Counted from the first letter of the stretch, positions 8,667 to 16,722 are shown. The stretch is 34,088 nt of DNA from Thermobacillus xylanilyticus (GCF_907165215.1 NZ_CAJRAY010000105.1:13846-47933), one strand, 5' to 3'. Translations and numbers: made by a program. The notes: generated by a model not told the origin, from the letters alone.

Positions 8667-8694
8667 ATTTAAGCAATCGGCATGGAAATGTCAA
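8667..8694 (-). promoter_or_regulatory. Sigma-A-type promoter of pncA-pncB
   Basis: The minus strand shows TTGACA (8689-8694), a 16-base spacer and TTAAAT (8667-8672). It lies about 48 bases upstream of the pncA ATG, directly after the preceding gene's terminator. The leader is too short for a known NAD riboswitch, and I see no clear NrtR or NiaR operator. Confidence 0.65.
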
Positions 8695-8700
8695 GCAAGG

Positions 8701-8743
8701 AAAAAGGCTGCTCCCGGAAACCAGGGTTCCCGGAAACAGCCTT
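8701..8743 (-). terminator. Strong Rho-independent terminator of the rRNA methyltransferase gene
   Basis: On the minus strand GGCTGTTTCCGGGAA pairs with TTTCCGGGAGCAGCC. This 15-bp stem contains G-T wobbles around a six-base loop and is followed by TTTTT. It lies seven bases after the stop codon. Confidence 0.9.
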
Positions 8744-8749
8744 GGCCGA

Positions 8750-10183
8750 TCAAATGGATGCGCGGCTGCGCACTTCGAAAATCGCGAATTTCAGATACTG
8801 CCCTTCCTGTACGCCGAGGATCTGCGGATGGTCCTTCGCCTGCGTCCGCCATTCGATCAGGCGGAGCAGCTTGCCCGCATCTTTCGCGGCATCGGCGATC
8901 GCGCCCAGGAACATCTCCGGCGAGACGTGGTACGAGCAGCTCGCGGTGACGAGGTAGCCGCCCTCGTTCACGAGCTTCATCGCATGCAGGTTGATGTCCT
9001 TGTAGCCGCGCACGGCGTTCTCCGCGGCGCTGCGCGTCTTCGCGAACGCGGGCGGATCGAGGATGACGACGTCCCAGGTCCGCCCTTCGCCGCCGATCGG
9101 CACGGAGGTGTCGATCTTCTTCCCTTCCTTCGCGGCAAACGCCCGCCGCGCCCGCTCCTCCAGCGCCTTCGCCTGGCCGCGCAGGTAGTCGAACGCGTCG
9201 GCGACAACGAATTCGACGCGGTCTTCGAAGCCGTTCCGCTGGACGTTGCGGCGCGCCGTCTCGATCGCGTGCTCCGACACGTCAAGGCAGGTGACCTTCT
9301 TCGCGCCGTAGCGGCAGGCGTGCAGCGTGAAACTGCCGGTGTGGGCGAAACATTCAAGCACGGTTGCGCCGTCCCAGTGGGGATAGGTCACGACGCGTCC
9401 GTTCGCGTTCACCGGAACGCGCATCCGTCCGCCGTCATCCGGCCTTCCGATGCCGCGCAGGGCGAAATAATCGTCCGGCACGTCAAGCGCATCCCGCTCC
9501 TCGTACCGAATGCCGCTGCGCGCTCCCCAGCCGGTCATGAGCGGGGCGATCGCAGCCCGGTTCTCGCGCTGGTCGTAGAAATGGCCGGTCTTCTGCCCGT
9601 TTACAATGTCCACTTCGAGTTCGATGCCGTTCTCGACGATGACGACGGTCTCGGGGCATTCGCCGTACAAGAGGCCGGTTCGCTCCTCCAGCCCTTCCAG
9701 CTTGCGGACGGGTACGTCGGACCGTTCGTAAATGCCGTCGGGCTGGAAAACATCCTTGAGCGCTTCCACGATCTCCCGCCGCCTGACGTCCATGCCGAGC
9801 GTCAAAATCTGCACGACGAGCACGCCGCCGAACCGGTCGACGATGAGCCCGGGCAGAAAATCGGCTTCGCCGTAAACGAGCCGGCAGTCCCGCGGATGCT
9901 CCACGAACCGTTCGCGATGACGCCGGCACGCTTCAAACCGCTTGACGAAGAATGCGCGGTCCATCCGCTCCAACGGGCCGAACGCGACGGCGCGCACCGC
10001 GATCTGCGAATGCGGATTCCAGTAACCCGTCGCGAGCAGCCGGCCGCGATGGTCGCGCACGGCGACGAGACCGCCCGGTTCGGCTTCGCCCTCCATTCGT
10101 TCGATCTCGTTCGCGAAGATCCACGGATGCCCCGCTTCCAGCCGCTTGCGGCGGCTGGCGTTCAGTATGACTTCAGCGCCCAT
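8750..10183 (-). CDS. Class I SAM-dependent rRNA (cytosine-C5) methyltransferase, RlmI-like, with two insertions
   Basis: The N-terminal PUA domain (LNASRRKRLEAGHPWIFANEI, about 6-70), the linker DQRENR (204-209) and the Rossmann methyltransferase core (ATVLECFAHTGSF, 273-285; VTCLDVSEHAIE; VVILDPPAF, 372-380; VTASCSYHVSP, 412-422) identify a RlmI/YwbD-type 23S rRNA m5C methyltransferase. Catalytic Cys is C416 in the SCS motif. The family is usually near 395 residues and this protein has 477. About 50 extra residues lie between DQRENR and the SAM-binding motif (roughly 217-269), and about 30 charged residues lie before the DPPAF motif (roughly 337-368). Both keep the frame. ATG 10183 follows a G-rich ribosome binding site. 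The gene is monocistronic with its own terminator and divergent from the Na/Pi transporter gene. Confidence 0.88.
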   Translation of the reverse strand: MGAEVILNASRRKRLEAGHPWIFANEIERMEGEAEPGGLVAVRDHRGRLLATGYWNPHSQIAVRAVAFGPLERMDRAFFVKRFEACRRHRERFVEHPRDCRLVYGEADFLPGLIVDRFGGVLVVQILTLGMDVRRREIVEALKDVFQPDGIYERSDVPVRKLEGLEERTGLLYGECPETVVIVENGIELEVDIVNGQKTGHFYDQRENRAAIAPLMTGWGARSGIRYEERDALDVPDDYFALRGIGRPDDGGRMRVPVNANGRVVTYPHWDGATVLECFAHTGSFTLHACRYGAKKVTCLDVSEHAIETARRNVQRNGFEDRVEFVVADAFDYLRGQAKALEERARRAFAAKEGKKIDTSVPIGGEGRTWDVVILDPPAFAKTRSAAENAVRGYKDINLHAMKLVNEGGYLVTASCSYHVSPEMFLGAIADAAKDAGKLLRLIEWRTQAKDHPQILGVQEGQYLKFAIFEVRSRASI

Positions 10184-10311
10184 TTGCGCGCCCCCCTGCT
10201 GAATCTGTCTTGAGCTTTCCTTGTCGGCCGCCGGCGCGACGGCCTGTCATGCCCGTCCGGATTCCGGCATACATTGAGATGACCAGCACGCGCGGAAAGG
10301 AGGCCGTCCGC

Positions 10312-11310
10312 ATGACCGATATCGCGCTGCCGATGCTGCTCGGCTTTGCAGTCTTCATGGCCGGCATGAAATTGATGGAGCTGGCGCTCCACCGCTGGGG
10401 CGGCGGAAAACTGACGGCCTTGCTCGAGAAGGCGACCGCGACCCCGCTGCACGGCCTGCTGACCGGCACGGCCGTAACCGCGGCGCTGCAGAGCAGCACG
10501 GCGGTTACGGTCATGACGATCGGCTTCGTCAACGCGGGACTGATGACGTTCCCGCGGACGCTCGGCATCGTGCTCGGTACGAATATCGGCACCTGCCTGA
10601 CGACCGAACTGATCGGTCTGAACCTGAATCAGTGGGCGATCCCGCTCATGGCGATCTCCCTGCTCGGCTGGCTCGCCTCCGTCCTGCTGCGGGAAGCGAG
10701 CCCGTGGCATGACCCGGCGGCGCCCGAACCGGGCTGGTTCGTCTCGCTGCGCTTCGGCTCGCTCGCCCTGTTCGGATTCGGCCTGCTCCTGCTCGGCATG
10801 ACGGTCATGCAGTCCATTGCGCCGGCGGTCGAGCAGACGCGGATGTTCGCCTGGTTCATCGACCGGGCGGACGAGAGCGTGCTGTGGGGTATCGCGGCCG
10901 GCGCGGCGCTTACCGCCGCCGTCCACAGCAGCGCGGCGGTCATCGGCATGATGATGGGACTCGCCGCGTTCGGCGCGATGCCGGTGGAGATCGGAATCGC
11001 CGCCGTTCTCGGCGCGAACGTCGGCACCTGCTTCACCGCCCTGCTGGCCGCGACCGGCGGATCGCCGGGCGGACGTTTCGTGGCATGGTCGCATCTCGCG
11101 CTCAACGTCGGCGGCTGCCTGCTGTTCGCGCCGATCGTCGATTTCCTCGCGCTCGCGTCCGGCTGGATTTCCGCATCGCCCGCCGCCCGGATCGCGCATG
11201 CGCAGACGATTTTCAATATTGTCTGTTCGCTTCTTGCCCTTCCGCTCTGCTATCTGCCGATCTGGCACCGTCCGGCTCGTCCCCGGACCGATGACCGGCT
11301 GGCGGCGTAG
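10312..11310 (+). CDS. Na+/Pi cotransporter family membrane protein
   Basis: This is a polytopic inner-membrane protein of the NptA/YjbB family (PF02690 type), which moves phosphate with sodium. The two inverted transport repeats are visible: TAALQSSTAVTVMTIGF near residue 60 and TAAVHSSAAVIGMMMG near residue 205. Each is followed by a glycine-rich helix (LGTNIGTCLT and LGANVGTCFT). The length of 332 residues corresponds to the membrane part only; no C-terminal PhoU-like domain is present. ATG 10312 is chosen because AAAGGAGG lies eight bases upstream; an upstream start at 10210 or 10279 would add a polar tail without a good site. The 3' end overlaps the convergent deoC gene by 98 bp. Phosphate and sodium are inferred from the family. 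Confidence 0.88.
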   Translation: MTDIALPMLLGFAVFMAGMKLMELALHRWGGGKLTALLEKATATPLHGLLTGTAVTAALQSSTAVTVMTIGFVNAGLMTFPRTLGIVLGTNIGTCLTTELIGLNLNQWAIPLMAISLLGWLASVLLREASPWHDPAAPEPGWFVSLRFGSLALFGFGLLLLGMTVMQSIAPAVEQTRMFAWFIDRADESVLWGIAAGAALTAAVHSSAAVIGMMMGLAAFGAMPVEIGIAAVLGANVGTCFTALLAATGGSPGGRFVAWSHLALNVGGCLLFAPIVDFLALASGWISASPAARIAHAQTIFNIVCSLLALPLCYLPIWHRPARPRTDDRLAA

Positions 11311-11989
11311 CATCCGCCGGCCGGCCGGACAGGATCGCGACGCCGGCGCTCGTCCCGAGCCGGTTCGCGCCGGCCGCCAGCATCCGCCGGGCCGTCCGGC
11401 CGTCGCGGATGCCGCCCGACGCCTTGACGCCGATCGTCGGCGAGACGCTCGCCCGCATGAGCCGGACATGGGCTTCCGTGGCGCCGCCGGGACCGAAGCC
11501 CGTCGACGTCTTGACGTAATGGGCGCCCGCCGCCTCGGCGACGCGGCACGCTTCCGCAATCTGCGTATCGTCCAGCAGACCGGTCTCGAGGATCACTTTC
11601 ACGATCGCCTGCCCTTCCACCGCCCGCACGACGCCCGCGATGTCGCCCGCAACGAAGCCGAACCGGCCCTGCAGCACATGGCCGACCGACAGCACCATGT
11701 CGATCTCGGATGCGCCGTCTTCGACGGCCGCCGCCGCTTCATGCGCCTTCACCCGCGGATCGTTCGCGCCGAGCGGAAAGCCGACGACGGCGCTGATGTT
11801 GACGGGCGAGCCCGCCAGCCGCTCCCGGCAGTAATCGACCCAGACGCCGTTCACGCAGACGCTGTGAAAGCCGTAGGTGAGCGCTTCTTCGCACAGCCGC
11901 GCAATGTCCGCTTCGGTCGCTTCCGGCTTGAGCAGCGTGTGGTCGATATATTTTTCCAGCGTGTCTCCCGGTTTCCAATACTTAACCAA
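11213..11989 (-). CDS. deoC: Deoxyribose-phosphate aldolase
   Basis: DeoC cleaves 2-deoxyribose-5-phosphate to glyceraldehyde-3-phosphate and acetaldehyde in deoxynucleoside catabolism. Active-site residues are in place: D97 (SEIDMVLSVG), Schiff-base K160 (HYVKTSTGFGPGG) and K189 (IGVKASGGIRDG). The TIM barrel ends near residue 222 (LGTSAGVAILSG). The remaining 36 residues form a polar, probably disordered tail ending in tyrosine; residues from about 227 on are encoded opposite the transporter's last codons. The start is TTG 11989 with only a weak GGGGTGG before it. It overlaps the last eight bases of the NUDIX gene, so expression is probably by translational coupling. No terminator is visible after the stop, which lies inside the transporter gene. 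Confidence 0.9.
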   Translation of the reverse strand: MVKYWKPGDTLEKYIDHTLLKPEATEADIARLCEEALTYGFHSVCVNGVWVDYCRERLAGSPVNISAVVGFPLGANDPRVKAHEAAAAVEDGASEIDMVLSVGHVLQGRFGFVAGDIAGVVRAVEGQAIVKVILETGLLDDTQIAEACRVAEAAGAHYVKTSTGFGPGGATEAHVRLMRASVSPTIGVKASGGIRDGRTARRMLAAGANRLGTSAGVAILSGRPADATPPAGHRSGDEPDGARSADSRAEGQEANRQY

Positions 11990-12419
11990 CGCCGTCCACC
12001 CCGAGTCCGAGCAGCCGGAACGCGCCGGACAGCACCCGGTCGTTGTTGTCGTAGCCCATATCCCGCTGCAGCCGCCACGCCTCTTCGGGCGAATGCCAGC
12101 TGACGCCGCCGATCTCTTCCTCCTGCGCCTTGAGCCGGCCGCCGACCGCTTCCACCAGGTAATAATGGACCTCCTTGTCCACCGTTTCGTTCTCCTGGTT
12201 CACATAACGGTAGGAGATCCGGTCGATCGGCGCTTCGATCCGGCCGCGGATGCCCGTCTCTTCCTCGATCTCGCGCAGCGCGGTCTGCTCGACTGTCTCT
12301 CCCGGCTCCATCTTCCCCTTCGGCAGCGTGATCTTGCCGAAGCGGTCGCGGATGAGCTGGATTTCGATCCGTCCGTCCACGCGCCGATAGACGACGCCGC
12401 CTGCAGAGATTTCGTTCAT
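11982..12419 (-). CDS. NUDIX hydrolase
   Basis: This is a small pyrophosphohydrolase of the NUDIX superfamily, 145 residues. The complete NUDIX box lies at residues 35-57 (GKMEPGE, then REIEEETGI), with the catalytic glutamates in REIEEE. The N-terminal EISAGGVVYRR resembles Ap4A/MutT-like members that read nucleoside-diphosphate derivatives, but the substrate cannot be told from sequence. ATG 12419 follows GGAGG by nine bases. The open frame upstream (to 12500) lacks a site and reads low-quality sequence. The stop codon overlaps the deoC start, making a mtaB-NUDIX-deoC stretch on one strand. It sits 120 bases downstream of mtaB. Confidence 0.85.
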   Translation of the reverse strand: MNEISAGGVVYRRVDGRIEIQLIRDRFGKITLPKGKMEPGETVEQTALREIEEETGIRGRIEAPIDRISYRYVNQENETVDKEVHYYLVEAVGGRLKAQEEEIGGVSWHSPEEAWRLQRDMGYDNNDRVLSGAFRLLGLGVDGVG

Positions 12420-12539
12420 CCCAAGCTTCCTCCGTCCATTCGTTGATGGCCTTGAACATGCGGCGGGGATTCCCCGGCCGCCGCTGGCGGACACGGGCAA
12501 TCCCCGTTCATTCGCTTTCGCCCCGGCGCCGTACCGTCG

Positions 12540-13874
12540 TCAGACGGCTGCCGTTGCGTCAGCCTGAACTCGTTCCCCGCGGCATTCATTGACACCCGCT
12601 TCCGTCAAGCGAACGGGCACCACGGACCGGATCAGCGACGGGTCGCCGCGGAACGTAATCTGCAGATAGTTGTCGCTGTAGCCGGTGAGCCAGCTTTCGC
12701 CGGACTCGCCCTTCGTCTCCCGTTCGGGAATAACCTCCAGCACGCGGCCGACGAACGGCTGCGCATAGGCGAGCTGCATCCGCTCGGACAGTTCGATCAG
12801 CCGGTGAACCCGCTCGTGCTTCGTCTCCTCGTCCACCTGGTCTTCCATCCGCGCGGCCGGCGTGCCCGTCCGTTTCGAGTACGGGAACACGTGCATTTCG
12901 GCGAACCGCATCTGCTCCATGAACCGGTAGCCGTTCTCGAACATCTCGTCCGTCTCGCCCGGGAAGCCGGCGATGACGTCCGTCGTGATCGCGACGCCCG
13001 GCATCGCCTTGTGCAGTTCCTCGATCTTGCGCGCGTACTCTTCGGTCGTATATTTGCGCCGCATCCGCTTCAGCACCGTGTCGTCGCCCGCCTGCAGCGG
13101 AATGTGGAGATGGCGGCACATTTTGCGCGAGCGGTTGAGCACGTCGATCATTTTCTCGCTGATCTGGCTGGCCTCGATCGAACTGATGCGGATCCGCTCA
13201 AGTCCCTCGACCTTGTCGAGATCGACGAGCAGGTCGGCGAGATCGTAGTTCTCGAGATCGTCGCCGTAGCCGCCCGTGTGGATGCCGGTCAGCACGATTT
13301 CCTTGTAGCCGGCCGTCGCCAGCTTGCGCGCCTGCGCGATGACGCTCTTCGGATCGCGGCTGCGCGACAGCCCGCGCGCCCACGGGATGATACAGAACGT
13401 GCAGAAGTTGTTGCAGCCTTCCTGAATTTTCAGGAATGCCCGCGTCCGGTCGGTAAAGGCCGGCACATCCAGATCCTCGAACTCGCGCGTCTTCATGATG
13501 TTGCGCACGGCGTTCACCGGTTTGCGCGTCCGCTGGATTTCGGCGATGTAGTCGAGCAGTTTCGACCGGTCCTGATTGCCGATGACAAGGTCGACGCCGG
13601 GAATGGCCGCCACTTCGGCCGGCGACGTCTGGGCGTAGCAGCCCGTCACCGCGATGACCGCGTCCGGGTTGCGCCGGATCGCCCGCCGGATGATCTGGCG
13701 GCTCTTCTTGTCGCCGGTGTTCGTCACCGTGCAGGTATTGATCAAATAGACATCGGCCGGTTCGCCGTCGAAATCGACCTGTTCGTAGCCCGCATTCTTG
13801 AACAGCTGCCAGATCGCTTCCGTGTCGTAGAAGTTCACTTTGCAGCCCAGCGTATAGAACGCGACCGTCGGCAT
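12540..13874 (-). CDS. mtaB: tRNA t6A37 C2-methylthiotransferase MtaB
   Basis: MtaB is a radical-SAM enzyme that converts t6A37 to ms2t6A37 in tRNAs reading ANN codons. Domain order over 444 residues: N-terminal UPF0004 domain with the three cysteines of the auxiliary 4Fe-4S cluster (C11 in LGCKVN, C48 in NTCTVTN, C79 in TGCYAQ); radical-SAM domain with C154, C158 and C161 in GCNNFCTFCIIP; and a C-terminal TRAM-like RNA-binding domain (about 375-435). ATG 13874 directly abuts the rsmE stop codon (TAG-ATG), so the two are translationally coupled, as in the yqeU-yqeV order of B. subtilis. Confidence 0.94.
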   Translation of the reverse strand: MPTVAFYTLGCKVNFYDTEAIWQLFKNAGYEQVDFDGEPADVYLINTCTVTNTGDKKSRQIIRRAIRRNPDAVIAVTGCYAQTSPAEVAAIPGVDLVIGNQDRSKLLDYIAEIQRTRKPVNAVRNIMKTREFEDLDVPAFTDRTRAFLKIQEGCNNFCTFCIIPWARGLSRSRDPKSVIAQARKLATAGYKEIVLTGIHTGGYGDDLENYDLADLLVDLDKVEGLERIRISSIEASQISEKMIDVLNRSRKMCRHLHIPLQAGDDTVLKRMRRKYTTEEYARKIEELHKAMPGVAITTDVIAGFPGETDEMFENGYRFMEQMRFAEMHVFPYSKRTGTPAARMEDQVDEETKHERVHRLIELSERMQLAYAQPFVGRVLEVIPERETKGESGESWLTGYSDNYLQITFRGDPSLIRSVVPVRLTEAGVNECRGERVQADATAAV

Positions 13875-14648
13875 CTATTCGTTCCCTCCCATCTCTCCGG
13901 ATTCGTACATGAGGCAGGCGAGCGCCGCCAGCGCCGCCGTCTCCGTGCGCAGAATGCGCGCGCCGAGCCCCGCCGGCCTGGCGCCCGCCGCTACGGCTTC
14001 GGCCGCTTCCCGTTCGGTGAAGCCGCCTTCCGGTCCGACGACGATGAGCAGTTTGAGCGGTCGGTCCCCGGCGCGGCTCATCGTCTCGCGCACGCGCGTC
14101 CTGAGGCCCGCGGCCGGCTCTCCGCCCTGCCTCTCGTAGCAGAAATAGACATCGTCATATTCGGCGAACGACTGGAGCAGTTCCCGCCAGGAAGCGACGC
14201 CGGCCACTTCCGGCAGCCTGCCGCGGTGCGCCTGTTCGGCCGCTTCCTTCGCGATTTTGCGCCAGCGTTCGAGACGCTTGGCTTCCTGCTTCCCGTCGTA
14301 CTGGACAACCGCCCGCTCCGAGCGGAACGGCACGAATGCGGCGGCGCCGATCTCCGTCCCCTTCTGGATGATGAGCTCCATCTTGTCGCCTTTCGGCAGG
14401 CTCTGGGCGACGACGACCGTCCATGCCGGTTCTCCCGATGACGGCCGCAGTTCTTCCGCCTCGGCTTCCGCCCGGACGGGCGTAACCTCGGTCAGCACGG
14501 CGGTCGCTTCGCGCCCGGCGCCGTCGCAGACGACGACCCGATCGCCCGGGCGCATCCGCATCACCCGCGCGATATGGAACGCATCATCGCCCTCCACGAT
14601 AACCGTCCGGCCGCGGAAGGCGGCCGGCGGCACGATGTATCGCTGCAT
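13875..14648 (-). CDS. rsmE: 16S rRNA (uracil1498-N3)-methyltransferase
   Basis: RsmE methylates U1498 of 16S rRNA. The 257-residue product begins MQRYIVPPAAFRG with the PUA-like N-terminal domain and ends with the SPOUT knot. Key motifs are VVVAQSLPKGDKME, LLIVVGPEGGFTERE (SAM-binding loop) and LRTETAALAAL. I prefer the ATG at 14648 because RsmE proteins start with this sequence and AAGG lies upstream. An ATG at 14672 would add eight residues without a ribosome binding site. It is followed with no gap by mtaB and preceded by the site-2-protease-family gene 63 bases upstream. Confidence 0.93.
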   Translation of the reverse strand: MQRYIVPPAAFRGRTVIVEGDDAFHIARVMRMRPGDRVVVCDGAGREATAVLTEVTPVRAEAEAEELRPSSGEPAWTVVVAQSLPKGDKMELIIQKGTEIGAAAFVPFRSERAVVQYDGKQEAKRLERWRKIAKEAAEQAHRGRLPEVAGVASWRELLQSFAEYDDVYFCYERQGGEPAAGLRTRVRETMSRAGDRPLKLLIVVGPEGGFTEREAAEAVAAGARPAGLGARILRTETAALAALACLMYESGEMGGNE

Positions 14649-14711
14649 TGTCCATCTACCAACCTTCATCATACACGTTTTGCAAGGCAGCCGCCACAGG
14701 AAATCCGTGCG

Positions 14712-15395
14712 TCAATGCACCTGGACCGACAGGCCGAACAGCGAGAACAGCCCGGTGATGATCGGCTTCGAGAGACCGAACAGCGGCGTCAGCGTCACCG
14801 CCCGGAGAGGCGGAATGAACACAATCAGGAGAAAAATGAACACGCCCCATTGCGCGTAGCGGTCCAGCTGCTCCCGCGCCCGGGGCGGCGAGAGATCCTC
14901 GATGATCCGGTAGCCGTCAAGCGGCGGCAGCGGAATCAGATTAAAGATAAAGAGCAGAACGTTCAAGCTGATCAGATAATTGAGGAATACGCGGACCGCC
15001 TCTGTCACGCCGATCGATGCGCCGGAGAGCCAGCCGGTGTAGGCGAACAACGCGTACAGCGCGACGCCGATAACCGCGAGCAGCAGATTGCTGAGCGGAC
15101 CGACGGCGGACACGACGATGCCCATCAGGCGCGGATACTTAAGCCGCGACCGGATGACGGGCACCGGCTTCGCCCAGCCGAAACCGGCGATCAGAATGAG
15201 CAGCGTTCCGATCGGATCGAGGTGGGCCATCGGATTCAGCGTCACCCGGCCCTGGTCGCGGGCGGTCGAATCGCCGAACTTGTACGCGCTCCAGGCATGC
15301 GCGAATTCATGTACCGTGAACGCCAGCGCCAGGACGATCACGATGAACGGCAAATGTTCGAGCGGATACCAGAGCAATCGTTGGAGAAAATCCAT
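14712..15395 (-). CDS. Site-2 protease family membrane protein (M50-type metalloprotease)
   Basis: This is an intramembrane zinc metalloprotease-like protein of 227 residues. The zinc motif HEFAH is at 29-33 in the first membrane helix, NPMAHLDPIG at 54-63, and the third ligand motif NLIPLPPLDG near 160. Four to six hydrophobic helices cover most of the chain. It belongs to the short YwhC/Rip-like group without PDZ or CBS domains; the substrate is unknown. ATG 15395 shares its A with the prmA stop (TGATG) and has GGAGG seven bases upstream, inside the end of prmA. Translation is therefore coupled to prmA. In B. subtilis prmA (yqeT) is followed directly by rsmE, so this gene is an insertion into that order. 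Confidence 0.88.
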   Translation of the reverse strand: MDFLQRLLWYPLEHLPFIVIVLALAFTVHEFAHAWSAYKFGDSTARDQGRVTLNPMAHLDPIGTLLILIAGFGWAKPVPVIRSRLKYPRLMGIVVSAVGPLSNLLLAVIGVALYALFAYTGWLSGASIGVTEAVRVFLNYLISLNVLLFIFNLIPLPPLDGYRIIEDLSPPRAREQLDRYAQWGVFIFLLIVFIPPLRAVTLTPLFGLSKPIITGLFSLFGLSVQVH

Positions 15396-16378
15396 CAGCG
15401 ACCCTCCGGCTTTCTCGCCGTCAACGCGATCCAATCGTCCTGCTCGTCCCGGCGGACGATCTCGAATCCCGCTTCTTCGAGGCCTCGCCGCACATCCTGT
15501 TCCTTGTTGATGTAGATGCCGGATGCGATGTACAGCCCGCCCGGCTTCAGCGCCGCGTAAACGTCGTCAATAAACCGAAGGATGATCTCCGCGAGGATGT
15601 TCGCGACGACCAGATCAACCGGCAGCTGCACATTGAACGGCTTGCCGTTGGACGTCTCGCTGCCCCTGAGCACGCCGAGCAAGTCGCTCTCGCGGACGTC
15701 GATTCGGTCCGACAGTCCGTTCAGCTCCGCATTCGCCTTCGCGCTTGACACGGCGACCGGATCGAGATCGAGCGCGAGCACGTTCCGCGCGCCCAGCTTT
15801 ACGGCCCCGATCGCGAGAATGCCGGAACCGGTGCCGACGTCGATGACGTCCTCGCCGCCCTGTATGATGCGATCGAGCGCGCGCAGACAGAGCGCCGTGG
15901 TCGCGTGGGTGCCCGTCCCGAACGCCATGCCGGGATCGAGATCGATCACGAGCTCGCCGGGGCCGGGCTCGTAAGGCTCCCAGGTCGGCCGGATCGTCAG
16001 CCGTTCCGATACGCGCAGCGGCTTGAAATACTTCTTCCAGGCATCCGCCCAATCCTCTTCGTCGACAAGCGCTTCCTCGAGCGCGTATTCGCCGGGGTCG
16101 ATGCCGTAGTCTCGCAGTTCGCCGATCCTCGCATGCAGCGTCCGTGTGACGGCTGCCATGTCGGCGCCTTCGACGAACCAGCCCTTGATCTCGACCCAGC
16201 CGGCCGGTATCGCATTGAGCGGCCGGTCGTACCATTCGCCGAGCGGCGTCACTTCGGGCTTCCGATCCGCCCAGGACTCCTCGACCGATACGCCGTCCGC
16301 CTCGAGTTCATGCAGAAAATTCGTCACCATCTCGACCGCTTCCGTTCGCGTCCGGATGGTCAGTTCGTGCCATTTCAA
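15395..16378 (-). CDS. prmA: Ribosomal protein L11 methyltransferase
   Basis: PrmA trimethylates ribosomal protein L11 using SAM. The N-terminal L11-binding domain begins KWHELTIRTRTEAVEMV. The methyltransferase core shows GMAFGTGTHATTALCLRAL, VIDVGTGSGILAIGAVKLGA (SAM-binding motif I), LALDLDPVAV and the PrmA signature VVANILAEII. The start is a TTG at 16378, preceded by GGGGAGGG; upstream codons in the same frame contain the promoter and no plausible start. The length of 327 is slightly above the usual 310-315. It is the first gene of a probable prmA-protease-rsmE-mtaB operon. Confidence 0.93.
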   Translation of the reverse strand: MKWHELTIRTRTEAVEMVTNFLHELEADGVSVEESWADRKPEVTPLGEWYDRPLNAIPAGWVEIKGWFVEGADMAAVTRTLHARIGELRDYGIDPGEYALEEALVDEEDWADAWKKYFKPLRVSERLTIRPTWEPYEPGPGELVIDLDPGMAFGTGTHATTALCLRALDRIIQGGEDVIDVGTGSGILAIGAVKLGARNVLALDLDPVAVSSAKANAELNGLSDRIDVRESDLLGVLRGSETSNGKPFNVQLPVDLVVANILAEIILRFIDDVYAALKPGGLYIASGIYINKEQDVRRGLEEAGFEIVRRDEQDDWIALTARKPEGR

Positions 16379-16427
16379 CCGAACACCCTCCCCCTGCTTC
16401 CGGCGGCCGCACACGGCCGCTTCATCC

Positions 16428-16457
16428 ATTGTACAATACCGGAAGCCGCGCGCACAA
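16428..16457 (-). promoter_or_regulatory. Possible promoter of the prmA operon
   Basis: The minus strand shows TTGTGC (16452-16457), an 18-base spacer and TACAAT (16428-16433, one mismatch to TATAAT). It lies 50 bases before the prmA start. The -35 is weak and overlaps the T-run that follows the hairpin after the 64-residue gene. Confidence 0.45.
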
Positions 16458-16518
16458 AAAAAGGTTCCCTGACAAGACGAACGCCCCGGTTCGGACAGCG
16501 AATCCGGGGCGCTTGTCT
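16456..16518 (-). terminator. Hairpin with delayed T-run, probable terminator upstream of prmA
   Basis: A 15-position stem with one mismatch and one wobble is formed by 16475-16489 and 16504-16518; its core is CGCCCCGG / CCGGGGCG. On the minus strand the seven-T run (16456-16462) comes about 12 bases after the stem, later than in a standard intrinsic terminator. It lies ten bases after the stop of the 64-residue gene, where the heat-shock transcription unit might end. Confidence 0.5.
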
Positions 16519-16527
16519 GATCGTCTG

Positions 16528-16722
16528 TCAATGCCATTCCGCCGTTCCGCCATGGGTCTCGATCAGCCGGGTCGCCTGCTCGACGATCGCGTCGTCAATC
16601 GTCGCCGTCAGCGACATTCCGCCGTCATCCGGCCGGACGGCGGCGGCCCGCAGCGCTTCCAGCTTGCGCTGCGCTTCGCGGGCGTGCGCGGCGTCGGTGA
16701 ACGACGCGTTCAGTTCCGCCAT
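16528..16722 (-). CDS. Small hypothetical protein (64 residues)
   Basis: I do not recognise a named family. The product starts MAELNASFTDAAHAREAQRK and continues with an alternating hydrophobic and charged pattern, a central MSLTATID strand-like piece, and an amphipathic helix (DAIVEQATRLIETHGG). This could form a compact beta-alpha fold. A GGGGTG site lies seven bases before the ATG. It sits 14 bases after the 49-residue gene, on the same strand between dnaJ and prmA, and is followed by the hairpin described above. Coding status rests on the start signal, the sensible amino-acid pattern and position; no function is proposed. Confidence 0.6.
   Translation of the reverse strand: MAELNASFTDAAHAREAQRKLEALRAAAVRPDDGGMSLTATIDDAIVEQATRLIETHGGTAEWH

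Noticed and set aside
10162..11559. A 465-codon minus-strand frame opposite the Na/Pi transporter gene
   Set aside because: Arg/Ala/Asp-rich shadow; it also overlaps deoC in another frame.
12804..14441. A 545-codon plus-strand frame opposite mtaB and rsmE
   Set aside because: Antisense to two well-defined RNA-modification genes, with no ribosome binding site or motif.
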